Shown piece after piece: positions 17,704-26,952 of a DNA stretch of 57,059 bases (positions are counted from its first letter, which is position 1; each line of letters begins with the position of its first letter). The notes below the pieces were generated by a model. It searched no databases. It saw only the letters and a list, made by a program, of their open reading frames with translations, and was not told the DNA's origin. The position numbers were made by a program, and so were the translations under genes. The stretch is from CAZLKN01 sp964560135 (GTDB lineage: Bacteria; Actinomycetota; JAICYB01), in assembly GCA_964560135.1 (NCBI GenBank), contig CAZLKN010000018.1, positions 1-57,059 on the forward strand. The letters run 5' to 3'.

Positions 17704-18504
17704 TCAGACGATCGGGTTCCCGGCGAAGATCGGGCGCGCATCGTCGGGGAGCGCCTCCAGCACGTCGCCGGCGATCTCCGTGATCTTGGCCTCCTCGGGA
17801 TCCCGGACGAATCCATTCGACGGCGGGATGTAGAGCAGGGAGACCATCTCTCTCGGCTCGTCCGTGCGGTTGGGCATGGCGCGATGCCAGATGCAGGGAC
17901 TGCGCAGGACCGCCGACCCGACGGGCAGGTTGGCCCGGACCGACCCGAACAGCGGTGCGAGCTGGTCGAGGGTCCCGCCCGGACGCGCCTGCTCGTAGGC
18001 CTCGTCTTTGGTCATGGGATAGCGGTGCGTCCCGGGCCACATCTCGGTGCTGCCGTTCTGCTCAGTGAAGTCGCACAGGGCGAGGTGGTACACCAGGTGC
18101 GGGATCGTGGGCGTCGCGGCCGGATCCGGCTTGTTCCAGTAGTCCACGTGCACGTGCTGCTCGCTGGACCCCGGCAAGGCGATGTTGGTGTTGTAGAAGT
18201 TGCACGCGAACTCCGCGCCCAGCACGGCCCTCGCCACCTGGAGCACGATCGGGTTGGCAACCACCTCCGGGGTGCTGAACGGGGGCGTGAACGGCGGGAA
18301 CATCGACGTCTGCTTCGTCTCCGACGCCTTGCCTGCCCCGGCGGCGATGCGCTCCCGGAGGGCGGCGCGGATCTCCGCACACACCTCACGGGGGACGAGG
18401 TCCTCGAGGACGACGTAGCCGACGAGGTCGACGGAGAGAGCGGCGACCCGGAGCCGGTCGGCTCCGAGGGCTCCGCTGCCTCGTTCCCCTGGTGTGATCT
18501 GCAT
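17704..18504 (-). CDS. PhyH-family Fe(II)/2OG oxygenase
   Basis: A 266-residue PhyH-like protein with an intact facial triad: H119 and D121 (HVHVDYW) and distal H207 (CIWHRAM). R213 or R218 is a likely 2OG ligand. The segment STEMWPGTHR replaces the common PGSH. It should hydroxylate an unactivated carbon using O2 and 2-oxoglutarate. The ATG at 18504 follows GGAGGGG. The gene is divergent from the ABC exporter across an inverted-repeat site at 18526, and its 3-prime end meets the HxG PhyH gene. Only about a quarter of its residues look shared with that neighbour, so they are not a recent duplicate. Confidence 0.8.
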   Translation of the reverse strand: MQITPGERGSGALGADRLRVAALSVDLVGYVVLEDLVPREVCAEIRAALRERIAAGAGKASETKQTSMFPPFTPPFSTPEVVANPIVLQVARAVLGAEFACNFYNTNIALPGSSEQHVHVDYWNKPDPAATPTIPHLVYHLALCDFTEQNGSTEMWPGTHRYPMTKDEAYEQARPGGTLDQLAPLFGSVRANLPVGSAVLRSPCIWHRAMPNRTDEPREMVSLLYIPPSNGFVRDPEEAKITEIAGDVLEALPDDARPIFAGNPIV

Positions 18505-18525
18505 CCGGCCCCTCCACGACGGCTA

Positions 18526-18546
18526 TTCGTAAGGATGTTTTACCAG
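18526..18546. promoter_or_regulatory. AT-rich imperfect inverted repeat, GTAAGGA type
   Basis: Half-sites TTCGTAA and TTACCAG flank a short spacer; the left half reads TTCGTAAGGA. The core GTNAGGA or its complement recurs at 23498, 24820, 30868 and 37389. It lies 21 bases upstream of the PhyH gene at 17704-18504 and on the promoter side of the ABC exporter. Confidence 0.5.
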
Positions 18547-18668
18547 ACCCGCACGCGTGGAGGGCGAGCAGGGTCGGTGTGAACCGGCTACAAATAGGAG
18601 AAGAGACACGGAGGCGTCCCAGGCGCGACGCCCGTAGATGTTGCTGTCTGGCGAAGACAGGGAGCCCG

Positions 18669-20585
18669 GTGAACCGATCCACGGCCGCACCGCCACACCG
18701 TCCTGCCGTCCACGACGACAGGCGCTATCCCCCTCCGCGCGCGTGGGTCGATCCCGACACGACGAGATCCTGGATCGGCCGCCTCATGCCCATCGTCGCC
18801 GCCCACCGGGGAGCCTTCGTCTTCGCCATCGCCGCGACCATCCTCGGCTCACTCATGCAGGTCCTGGCACCACGGGTGGTGATGCAGGCGATCGACTCGC
18901 TGATCGAAACCGACGGCGAGGCGCTGATGACCGCTGCGTGGATCCTGGTCGCCCTCGCGGTCGGCCGCATCATCTTCGGCTATGCCTCACGCTACGGCCT
19001 GTTCCGCGTCGCCACCGGCATCGAGTACGACCTCCGGACCATGATCTTCGAGCACATCAGCCGGCTGTCCTTCTCCTACTACGACAGGATCCAGACGGGC
19101 CAACTGATCTCACGAGCCAATTCCGACGTGCGTGCCGTCCACATGTTTCTGACCTTCGTCCCGATCATCACGGTCACGCTCGGCACGTTCATGGTGGCGC
19201 TCGTGCTGATGTTCCAGATCCATGTGGGCCTGACACTCGTCGCCCTCATCCCCATCCCCGGTGTCGTCTGGGTGGGGATCCGCATGCGGAAGCTCATCTT
19301 CCCGATCTCCTGGATCATCCAGGCCCGCCTGGCCGACGTGGCCACCCTCGTCGAGGAGAACGTCACCGGCGTCAGGATCGTGAAGTCCTTCGCCGCGGAG
19401 GCCCAGCAGATCCGCACCCTCGTGACCTCGGCGCGCCGGCTCCAATGGGCGGCGGTGCGTCAGGCGGACATCCGTGCTCGCCATGCGCCGCTCCTCGAGA
19501 ACCTCCCGCGGCTGGGCCTGGTCCTCGTGCTGCTGTTCGGCGGCTGGCTCGCGATCGACGGCCAGGTCTCGATCGGTGCGATCTTCGCGTTCAGCGCCTA
19601 CGTGGTGATGCTGCAGGCTCCGTTCCGGGTGCTGGGGTTCCTGCTCATGCTGGGCCAGCGCGCCCGGGCGTCGGCAGAGCGGATCTTCGAGATCCTGAAC
19701 GAACAGCCGGACGTGACCGACCGGCCGGATGCCATCGAGTTGGAGTCGTGCGAGGGACGGGTCGCCTTCCGCAACGTCGTATTCACCTACGACGACGGCC
19801 ATCAAGTGCTCGACGACTTCGAGCTCGAGCTGGCGCCCGGGGAGAAGGTCGCGCTCGTGGGCCGCACCGGGTGCGGGAAATCGACCGTGACCCGGCTGCT
19901 GATGCGCTTCTACGACGTCGACGGGGGAGGCGTGCTGGTTGACGGGCACGACGTCCGGGATCTCACCCAGCGCAGCCTGAGATCCCATGTCGGTCTCGTG
20001 CCCGATGACGCATTCCTGTTCTCCGCGTCGATCTGGGACAACATCGCCTACGGGGACCCGGACGCATCCGACGAAGCCGTGGTCGCCGCGGCGACCGCCG
20101 CCGGAGCCGACACGTTCATCCGTGACCTGCCCGAGGGGTACGACACGGTGGTCGGCGAGCGCGGGTACACGCTGTCGGGCGGCCAGCGCCAGCGCATCTC
20201 CATCGCCCGCACGCTGCTCGACGACCCCGAGATCCTGATCCTCGACGACGCAACGAGCTCCGTGGACGTCCAGGTCGAAGAGGAGATCCACGCGGCGTTC
20301 CGCGTGCTGCTGGGAACCCGGACGACCCTGGTCATCGCTCACCGCCTGTCCACGATCGGCCTCGCCGACCGGGTCGCGCTCATCGAAGCCGGACGGGTGG
20401 TGGCGACGGGGACCCACGCCGAGCTGCTGGCCACCGAGCCCCGCTACGCGGAGGTGCTCGCGTCCGTGCAGGAGGAGGAGGCGGTCCCGCGTCGACGGAC
20501 GGATGCCGCCACGCCCCCCGACGGTCAGCGCCCCACGAGGACCGATTTCCCGTCCGGGTTCGACGAGAACGGGTACGGGCTGTGA
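18669..20585 (+). CDS. ABC exporter half, degenerate-site subunit
   Basis: A 638-residue type-IV ABC transporter with an N-terminal six-helix membrane domain (about 35-320) and a C-terminal nucleotide-binding domain. Walker A is GRTGCGKS and the signature is LSGGQRQR. The Walker B glutamate is aspartate (ILILDDATSS) and the Q-loop reads LVPDDAF instead of VPQ. It should pair with the next gene so that one ATP site is degenerate. The GTG at 18669 has AGGGAG five bases upstream; a GTG at 18579 would add an Arg/Cys-rich tail that looks non-coding. It exports a lipid, drug or peptide; nothing in the sequence ties it to sugar import. Confidence 0.85.
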   Translation: MNRSTAAPPHRPAVHDDRRYPPPRAWVDPDTTRSWIGRLMPIVAAHRGAFVFAIAATILGSLMQVLAPRVVMQAIDSLIETDGEALMTAAWILVALAVGRIIFGYASRYGLFRVATGIEYDLRTMIFEHISRLSFSYYDRIQTGQLISRANSDVRAVHMFLTFVPIITVTLGTFMVALVLMFQIHVGLTLVALIPIPGVVWVGIRMRKLIFPISWIIQARLADVATLVEENVTGVRIVKSFAAEAQQIRTLVTSARRLQWAAVRQADIRARHAPLLENLPRLGLVLVLLFGGWLAIDGQVSIGAIFAFSAYVVMLQAPFRVLGFLLMLGQRARASAERIFEILNEQPDVTDRPDAIELESCEGRVAFRNVVFTYDDGHQVLDDFELELAPGEKVALVGRTGCGKSTVTRLLMRFYDVDGGGVLVDGHDVRDLTQRSLRSHVGLVPDDAFLFSASIWDNIAYGDPDASDEAVVAAATAAGADTFIRDLPEGYDTVVGERGYTLSGGQRQRISIARTLLDDPEILILDDATSSVDVQVEEEIHAAFRVLLGTRTTLVIAHRLSTIGLADRVALIEAGRVVATGTHAELLATEPRYAEVLASVQEEEAVPRRRTDAATPPDGQRPTRTDFPSGFDENGYGL

Positions 20586-22483
20586 TGTTCAGGGGATACG
20601 GTGGCGGCCGCGCAGGAGCCCGGGGAGGCCCAGGTTCGGAAACCGGGATACCACCGGAGCTAGCATCCCGCGCGGAGGCGATCCTCGCCGAAGAACCGCC
20701 CGTGGAAGTCGGGAACGTGTCGTTCTCACACCGCAGCGCCGATCCGCGACCCTTCACCCTCAGCCGTTTCCTCGCCCCCCACTGGCCGGGCCTCCTGCTG
20801 GCCCTGCTCCTCGTCGGGCTCGAGACGGTGGCGATGCAGATGGGTCCCCTGCTCACCAAGATCGGGATCGACCGGGGGATCGACGCCGGCCGGTTCGACG
20901 TGGTCCTCATCGTGTCCGGCGCGTACCTGGCGTCGGTGATCCTGCATGCGGTGACCAGCTGGGGCCGCGTGGCGTGGACGGCCCGCATCGCCGAGCGGCT
21001 GATGTACGAACTCCGCCTGCGCGTGTTCTCCCACCTGCAGCGGCTGTCGCTCGAGTTCTACACCCGCGAGCGGGGCGGGCGGATCATGACGCGGATGACC
21101 AGCGACATCGACGCCCTCACGGCGCTCTTCCAGGAGGGCCTGGTGAACCTGCTCGTCCAGGCGCTGACGCTGGTCGTCGTGGCGGCCATCCTGTTCTCGA
21201 TGAACGCCCAGCTGGCGCTCGTGACGATCGTGGTCGTGGTTCCGGTGATGTTCGTGATGACGCTGTGGTTCCGGCAGGCGTCGGATCGGGGGTACGCCAC
21301 GGTCCGTGAGCGGATCGCGGACGTCCTCACCGACTTCCAGGAGAGCCTCTCCGGCGCGCGCATCGTGACCGCACACAACCGGCAGCCGCGCAACGTCCGG
21401 AACCACCGGCGCGTGGTCGGCGAGTACCGTGACGCGAACCTGTACACCGGCAAACTCGGTGCGATCTACGGGCCCACCACCGAAGCGGTCGGGCTCGGAG
21501 GACAGATCGCGATCCTGATCATCGGCGGACGGATGGTGCTCGGCGGCACCCTGACCATCGGTGAGCTCACGGCCTTCGTCTTGTATCTGACCGCGTTCTT
21601 CGCACCGATCCAGCAGCTCGTGCAGCTCTACAACACCTACCAGAGCGGCAAGGCCGCGGTCCTCAAGCTGCGTGACCTCCTCAGTGAGGATCCCGCCGTC
21701 CCCGAGCACCAGGAGGCCTACGACCTGCCACCGGTGCGCGGCGAGATGCGCTTCGAGAACGTGAGCTTCGCCTACGAGCCCGGGCGCCCGGTCCTTCGCG
21801 ACGTCTCCCTCACCGTCCATCCCGGGGAGACCCTGGCGCTCGTCGGTCCGACGGGGGCCGGGAAGTCCACGATCGCCAAACTCGTGCCACGCTTCTACGA
21901 CGTCACCGATGGACGGCTCACCATCGACGGACACGACATACGGCGCGTCACCCTCTCCTCGCTTCGCCGCCAGGTCGGCAACGTGCCCCAGGAACCGTTC
22001 CTGTTCGCATCCACGATCCGCGAGAACGTCGCTTTCGGGAACCCGGATGCCACCGACGAGGAGATCCTCGATGCATGCCGGACCGTCGGCGTGGCCGATC
22101 TGGTGGACCGGCTCCCCGACGGGCTCGACACCGTTTGCCGGGAGCGCGGCGTCTCCCTGTCCTCTGGTGAGCGCCAGCTCCTGGCCCTCACGCGCGCGTT
22201 CCTCGCCCGCCCCAGGATCCTGATCCTCGACGAGGCCACCTCGAGCCTCGATCTACTCACCGAGGCACGGATCGAACGGGCGCTGGACACGGTTCTCACG
22301 GGCCGGACGGCGATCGTGATCGCCCACCGCCTGTCCACGGCCATGCGGGCCGATCGGATCGCCGTGATCGATGACGGCGCGATCGCCGAGATCGGCACCC
22401 ACGCCGAGTTGACCGCCCGCGGGGGCCGGTACGCGGCGATGTTCGAACAGTGGATGAGCCACGCCACCGGAACGGAGGGCTGA
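20585..22483 (+). CDS. ABC exporter half, catalytic-site subunit
   Basis: A 632-residue partner of the preceding gene, starting at an ATG that overlaps its stop codon (TGATG); a GTG three bases earlier is also possible. It has six membrane helices at about 55-330, then Walker A GPTGAGKS, Q-loop NVPQEPF and canonical Walker B ILILDEATSS, but a weakened signature LSSGERQ. Combined with its partner's Walker B, that gives one degenerate and one consensus ATP site, as in heterodimeric bacterial exporters. The strict coupling of the two genes supports a 1:1 complex in the cytoplasmic membrane. Confidence 0.85.
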   Translation: MFRGYGGGRAGARGGPGSETGIPPELASRAEAILAEEPPVEVGNVSFSHRSADPRPFTLSRFLAPHWPGLLLALLLVGLETVAMQMGPLLTKIGIDRGIDAGRFDVVLIVSGAYLASVILHAVTSWGRVAWTARIAERLMYELRLRVFSHLQRLSLEFYTRERGGRIMTRMTSDIDALTALFQEGLVNLLVQALTLVVVAAILFSMNAQLALVTIVVVVPVMFVMTLWFRQASDRGYATVRERIADVLTDFQESLSGARIVTAHNRQPRNVRNHRRVVGEYRDANLYTGKLGAIYGPTTEAVGLGGQIAILIIGGRMVLGGTLTIGELTAFVLYLTAFFAPIQQLVQLYNTYQSGKAAVLKLRDLLSEDPAVPEHQEAYDLPPVRGEMRFENVSFAYEPGRPVLRDVSLTVHPGETLALVGPTGAGKSTIAKLVPRFYDVTDGRLTIDGHDIRRVTLSSLRRQVGNVPQEPFLFASTIRENVAFGNPDATDEEILDACRTVGVADLVDRLPDGLDTVCRERGVSLSSGERQLLALTRAFLARPRILILDEATSSLDLLTEARIERALDTVLTGRTAIVIAHRLSTAMRADRIAVIDDGAIAEIGTHAELTARGGRYAAMFEQWMSHATGTEG

Positions 22484-22492
22484 TCCGGACGG

Positions 22493-23470
22493 CTACGCGC
22501 GCGTCGCGGACGCGATGAGGTCGTCCTCCCAGGAGGTCGATGCGGCGATCAGCCCACGGGATTCCATCCACTCCACGTTGCGACGGACGCCGTCCTCGAA
22601 GGCCACCGTCGTCCGGAACTCGGGGATGTCGTCGCGGACCGCTGCCACGTCGTAGCAGTGGTCGTGGGCGGTGTTGTGGCGCACGATCCCCGTCTCGTCC
22701 CCGCCAGCGGCCACGATCGCGTCCAGCGGGAGGCCCACCAGCTCGGGGGCCGGGGCACCGAGAGCCTCGGCGACCCGCCGGTGGTAGTCGGCCCAGGTCA
22801 TCACCTCGCCCGACACCACGTTGTACGCCTTCCCGATGCAGCTCGCGCGTCCGAGGCAGGAGGCGAACGCCACGCCCGCGTCGTCGATGTGCAGTGCCTG
22901 CCAGCGCGTGTGTTCCGCGGTGTCCAGGACGACGATCGGCCGGCCCGCCCGCAGGCGGTCCACGAAGGTCGGGTCGAAGCCGAGCTGGCGGAGCAGCGGG
23001 ATGCGGCCGTAGGTGTAGGCGGGCCGCATCACGGTGACCGGGAAGCCGGCGCGCTCGGCCGCGGCGAAGAGGACGTCCTCGGCCTCCAGCTTCCCCCGTC
23101 CGTACGCGGACACCGGGCGCCGCGGCTCGTCCTCGGGGGTCGGGTGCCGGGACGGGGCCACCCCGTACACGTCCACGGTGGAACAGTGCACGACGTGGTC
23201 CACACCGCCGTCGAGGCCGCGTACGAGGGAGGCGGCGTCCTCGGCACCGAAGGAGATCATGTCGACGACGGCCTCGAAGCGCTCCCGACGCAGCATGGCC
23301 TCGAACGCCGGCCGGTCCCGACGGTCACCGACGACCCGGCGGAGCTCGCCGGGCAGATCGTCGGTGCGTTGCCCACGGGTGAACACCGATACGTCGTGAC
23401 CGTCGCGCAGGAGCGCGGCCACGATCCCGAAGCTGATGTTGCCGGTCCCTCCGACCACCAGAACGCGCAT
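22493..23470 (-). CDS. NAD-dependent epimerase/dehydratase (extended SDR)
   Basis: A 325-residue extended SDR with VVGGTGNISFG at the N-terminus for dinucleotide binding, VVHCSTVDVYG and a YxxxK as YGRGK near residue 130. The sequence ends WMESRGL. Similar proteins are annotated as NAD-dependent epimerases acting on nucleotide sugars or sugar lactones. ATG 23470 begins exactly at the Rossmann strand; the longer frame from 23755 runs antisense into the neighbouring gene. It is divergent from the ManD-like dehydratase across an 88-base spacer, which suggests a shared pathway. Confidence 0.75.
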   Translation of the reverse strand: MRVLVVGGTGNISFGIVAALLRDGHDVSVFTRGQRTDDLPGELRRVVGDRRDRPAFEAMLRRERFEAVVDMISFGAEDAASLVRGLDGGVDHVVHCSTVDVYGVAPSRHPTPEDEPRRPVSAYGRGKLEAEDVLFAAAERAGFPVTVMRPAYTYGRIPLLRQLGFDPTFVDRLRAGRPIVVLDTAEHTRWQALHIDDAGVAFASCLGRASCIGKAYNVVSGEVMTWADYHRRVAEALGAPAPELVGLPLDAIVAAGGDETGIVRHNTAHDHCYDVAAVRDDIPEFRTTVAFEDGVRRNVEWMESRGLIAASTSWEDDLIASATRA

Positions 23471-23497
23471 CCCCGAAGGATACAGGCGAGCGCCCCG

Positions 23498-23518
23498 AAG
23501 GTTAGGATCCGTGACGAA
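23498..23518. promoter_or_regulatory. GTNAGGA-type imperfect inverted repeat
   Basis: GGTTAGGATCCGTGACGAA carries GTTAGGA on the left and TCCGTGAC on the right, matching the repeats at 18526 and 37389. It lies in the divergent spacer between the epimerase and the ManD-like gene. Confidence 0.4.
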
Positions 23519-23558
23519 TCCCTCGGACGCCATGCTCGGGCACGATCGGAGGTGCGGG

Positions 23559-24782
23559 ATGAAGATCACCGACGTCGGGATCACCGTGACGAACCCCGGC
23601 GGCTGGAACTTCGTGCTGGTGAAGATCACGACCGACGAGGGTCTCCACGGGTGGGGCGATGCGAGCCTGGCCGGACGGGAGCACGCCGTCGTCGAGACCC
23701 TCCGCACCTTCTCCCCGCTGCTCCTGGGACGTGATCCGTCACAGATGGAGGACATCTGGCAGTCGCTATACCGCAGCGGCTACTGGAAGGGGGGCTCGAC
23801 CGCCATGAGTGCCATCGCGGGGATCGACATGGCCCTGTGGGACCTCAAGGGCAAGGTCAGCGGCCTGCCCGTCTACGACCTCCTCGGGGGACGGTCGCGG
23901 GCCGGAGCCCTGGCCTACACCCACGCCGGGGGCCGGGATGTCCAGGAGGTGGAGGACGGCGTGCGCGCCGCCTTGGAGCGCGGGTTCAAGGTGGTCCGGG
24001 TGCAGATCGGCGTCCCCGGACTGCGCAACACCTACGGCGCCGGCTCCGAGGGAGCATCGCCCGCCCACCTCGGCGGCTGGGATCCCGCATCCCTGCCGCC
24101 CCTGCTCGAGACCTTCGAGCCTCAGCCATATCTGCGCGCGGTGCCAGCCCTCTTCGACCATCTGCGCTCGGTGTTCGGCGCGGACGTCGAACTGTGCCAT
24201 GACACCCATGAGCGGTTGTCACCCATCGAGGCGGCTCGACTCGTCCGCGACCTCGAGCCCTACAAGCCCTTCTTCGTGGAGGATCTCCTCCGTCCGGAGC
24301 ACGCCGAGAGCTTCCGTCTCATCCGCCAGGCTTCGACCGTCCCGTTGGCCATGGGAGAGCTCTACACCGGCAAATGGGAATGCCTGCCCGTGATCAGCGG
24401 GCAGCTCATCGACTACATCCGCTGCGACCTGGCACATACCGGTGGGATCACCGAAGCCCGGAAGATCGCGACCGTCGCCGAGTTGTATGCGGTCCGGACG
24501 GCCTGGCACGGTCCCGCCGACATCTCCCCCATCACCCATGCGGCCAACGTCCATCTCGATCTGGCCGTCACGAACTTCGGCGTCCAGGAATGGTCGATGC
24601 ATGCGGACCCGGTGCGTGAGGTGATCCGTGGAGGCCCGACATGCAGCGACGGATACCTCGACGTGCGATCCGATCCCGGGCTCGGCGTGGACGTCGACGA
24701 GACCGCCGCCGGACGATTCCCGTACCGGCCGGTCGCGCTGCCGATGGCCCGCCGGCTGGACGGCAGCATCCACGATTGGTGA
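23559..24782 (+). CDS. Enolase-superfamily dehydratase, D-mannonate dehydratase (ManD/RspA) type
   Basis: A 407-residue protein that matches the ManD subgroup over its full length. Hallmark residues are visible: R148 and Y159 (RVQIGVPGLRNTYG) as base pair, metal ligands D215, E241 and E267, H217 (CHDTHERL) and H317 (RTAWHGPAD). The C-terminal GLGVDVDE and FPYRPVALPMARR fit too. The family dehydrates D-mannonate or D-gluconate to 2-keto-3-deoxygluconate, although many members have low activity. GGAGG lies six bases before ATG 23559. A UxuA-type mannonate dehydratase is also present at 47724, so two non-homologous routes to the same product may coexist. Confidence 0.85.
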   Translation: MKITDVGITVTNPGGWNFVLVKITTDEGLHGWGDASLAGREHAVVETLRTFSPLLLGRDPSQMEDIWQSLYRSGYWKGGSTAMSAIAGIDMALWDLKGKVSGLPVYDLLGGRSRAGALAYTHAGGRDVQEVEDGVRAALERGFKVVRVQIGVPGLRNTYGAGSEGASPAHLGGWDPASLPPLLETFEPQPYLRAVPALFDHLRSVFGADVELCHDTHERLSPIEAARLVRDLEPYKPFFVEDLLRPEHAESFRLIRQASTVPLAMGELYTGKWECLPVISGQLIDYIRCDLAHTGGITEARKIATVAELYAVRTAWHGPADISPITHAANVHLDLAVTNFGVQEWSMHADPVREVIRGGPTCSDGYLDVRSDPGLGVDVDETAAGRFPYRPVALPMARRLDGSIHDW

Positions 24783-24819
24783 CGGAAACGGACGGAACCG
24801 GATGTACGCCAGCGGGGGT

Positions 24820-24840
24820 TTGTTTATATTCCTTACACAA
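24820..24840. promoter_or_regulatory. AT-rich inverted repeat upstream of the GH31 gene
   Basis: Half-sites TTGTTTA and TTACACAA flank an AT-rich centre; TCCTTAC is the core. By eye it matches the site at 30868 at 17 of 21 positions. It lies 36 bases upstream of the GH31 start and is probably its operator. Confidence 0.55.
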
Positions 24841-24875
24841 TACCGCCCGACGCCCGCGCCCGAGGAAGGAGACCC

Positions 24876-26909
24876 ATGCCGACCATCACCGGCGGTGACT
24901 TCGAACGTGCCCGGCCGATCTTCCCCGGAACACGCCGCTTCCATCCCATCGTGTCGCTCGCGGCCATCACCCCCGGGGAGCGTCAGCTCGAGCTCGTCCT
25001 CGACACCGAAGACGGGCCCCCGGTGCACGGGCGGGTCACCTTCGCCGACGAACGCACCGTCCGGATCCAATGGGCGTTCGGCTCCCCGCCCGGCCCCCGT
25101 CGCACCGAGATGCTCGACGGCGACCCGCCGGAGCTGGAGTTGACCGTCGAGGAGTCCTCCGAGCGGGTCGTCGTCCACGCCGGCGGACCTCCGCTGATCC
25201 TCGAGCGGCGTCCGTGGCAGGTCCGGTTCGGCGGCTACCGCACCGAGCCCGCGGACGCCTTGTTCTTCGAGTGGGTCCAGCGGCCCGGCGGCTGGGCCGT
25301 GCACGACGATCGGATCCAGGCCTACGAGACTCTCGGGCTCCACGCGGGCGAGCGCCTGTACGGCACCGGCGAGCGGTTCCTCGGCCCCGGCGTACGCGGG
25401 CGCCGGCTCACCCACTGGATCTGTGAGCCGTACGGCACCAACACCACGGACCGCGTCCACAAGAGCGTGCCGTTCTTCCTGTCCACTCGCGGGTACGGCG
25501 TGTTCTTCAACCACACCGAGGAGGCGATCTTCGACCTCGGCGCGCTCTCGAGCGCGTCGGCCACCGTGCTGGTCGACGCTCCCGAGCTGGACCTGTTCGT
25601 GATGCTCGGGGACACCGACGGCGGCCACGACCCGAAGGCGATCCTCCGGCGGTACACCGCCCTCACGGGACGGGCAACCGTCCCCCCCGACTGGTCGTTC
25701 GGCGTGTGGATGTCGCGGTGCATGTATCCGGACCGGGCCACGGTCGCCGAGGTCATCGCCACCGCCCGGCGACTCGGGATCCCGTGCGACGTCGTCAACC
25801 TCGACCCCCTCTGGCTCGCCCATCCCCAGGCCCGCTCCGATCTGTCCTGCGACTTCGTCTGGGACTCCTCCGCCTTCGGTCCTCTGGACGACTTCATCGA
25901 CTGGATCCACGGTGAGGACGTTCGCCTGTGCCTGTGGGTCAACCCGCACGTCTCCGATGGGATGGACGCCTTCGTCGCGTCGAACCTCGTCGAGGGCGGA
26001 CGCGTCCGCGATCCGGCCTTCCCCACCCGGGGCTTCGTCGATCTCACCGGCGCCGGCGCCGACTGGTGGCGGGCAGAGATCCGCCGGCTGACCGAGGCGG
26101 GTGTGGACGCCTTCAAGCTCGACTTCGCCGAGGCCCTGCCGGCGAACGCCGCGATGGCCGACGGACGGACGGGGGCCGAGGTCCACAACGTCTATCCGCT
26201 GCTGGCGTCGATCGCGGCCGCCGATGCGGGGATACCTCTGGCCTTCACGCGGGCCGGGACGGCGGGCAGCCAGCGCTTCCCGCTGCACTGGGCCGGCGAC
26301 TCGCAGTCGACGTGGGCCGGGATGGCCGGCGCGCTGCGCGGCGGCCTCGCGGCTGCGTGGAGCGGCTTCGCCCACTGGACGTCGGACATCGGCGGGTTCT
26401 ACGCCACCGACCCGCACGCCCCCGGGGAGCCGGGCGAGCGGATCCGCCAGCCCGATCCCGAGCTGTTCGTCCGGTGGATGCAGTTCGGGATGCTGTGCAG
26501 CCACACCCGGTTCCACGGGGTCGGCCCCCGCGAGCCGTGGGCCTTCGGCGACGAGGCCGTGGACGTCGCCCGCCGGTTCGGTGAGCTTCGCACCCGCCTG
26601 CGCCCCTACCTGATCGAATGCGCCCGGGAGGCGTCTGAAACCGGCTGCCCCGTGATGCGGCCGCTGGCCCTCGAGTTCCCCGAAGACGCCGGGGTCCGCG
26701 ACGTCGACACCCAGTTCATGCTCGGCCCGGCGCTGCTCGTCTGCCCCGTGCTCGAACCCGGCGGCTCCGTCGAGATCTCCATCCCCCCGGGGGCCTGGAC
26801 CGACCACTTCACGTCGCAGCGTTTCGAGGGCCCGGGGACCGCGCGTCTCCAAGTTCCGCTCGACCGGCTGCCGCTGCTGGTCCGGGACGGGTACGACGTG
26901 GGCCTATGA
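24876..26909 (+). CDS. GH31 alpha-xylosidase-like enzyme (YicI type)
   Basis: A 677-residue cytoplasmic GH31. The nucleophile is D416 (AFKLDFAE) and the acid/base D504 (HWTSDIGGF). FPLHWAGDSQSTWAGM and LCSHTRFHG match the alpha-xylosidase YicI, whose family releases xylose from isoprimeverose or xyloglucan oligosaccharides. The nucleophile motif ends in DFAE rather than the usual DFGE, a mild deviation. The start is ATG 24876 with AGGAAGGAG upstream, preceded by an inverted repeat at 24820. The AKR at 26953 follows by 43 bases and is probably cotranscribed. It differs from the three YihQ-like GH31 proteins in the window. Confidence 0.85.
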   Translation: MPTITGGDFERARPIFPGTRRFHPIVSLAAITPGERQLELVLDTEDGPPVHGRVTFADERTVRIQWAFGSPPGPRRTEMLDGDPPELELTVEESSERVVVHAGGPPLILERRPWQVRFGGYRTEPADALFFEWVQRPGGWAVHDDRIQAYETLGLHAGERLYGTGERFLGPGVRGRRLTHWICEPYGTNTTDRVHKSVPFFLSTRGYGVFFNHTEEAIFDLGALSSASATVLVDAPELDLFVMLGDTDGGHDPKAILRRYTALTGRATVPPDWSFGVWMSRCMYPDRATVAEVIATARRLGIPCDVVNLDPLWLAHPQARSDLSCDFVWDSSAFGPLDDFIDWIHGEDVRLCLWVNPHVSDGMDAFVASNLVEGGRVRDPAFPTRGFVDLTGAGADWWRAEIRRLTEAGVDAFKLDFAEALPANAAMADGRTGAEVHNVYPLLASIAAADAGIPLAFTRAGTAGSQRFPLHWAGDSQSTWAGMAGALRGGLAAAWSGFAHWTSDIGGFYATDPHAPGEPGERIRQPDPELFVRWMQFGMLCSHTRFHGVGPREPWAFGDEAVDVARRFGELRTRLRPYLIECAREASETGCPVMRPLALEFPEDAGVRDVDTQFMLGPALLVCPVLEPGGSVEISIPPGAWTDHFTSQRFEGPGTARLQVPLDRLPLLVRDGYDVGL

Positions 26910-26952
26910 TGCCTGGAAGCGATCAACCGGCCACTACCTAGGAGGGCCAGCC

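Noticed and set aside
24219..26852. Long minus-strand open frame (877 codons) opposite the GH31 gene
   Set aside because: It is antisense to a clear GH31 and its translation has no recognisable motifs; GC-rich codons leave the opposite strand open.
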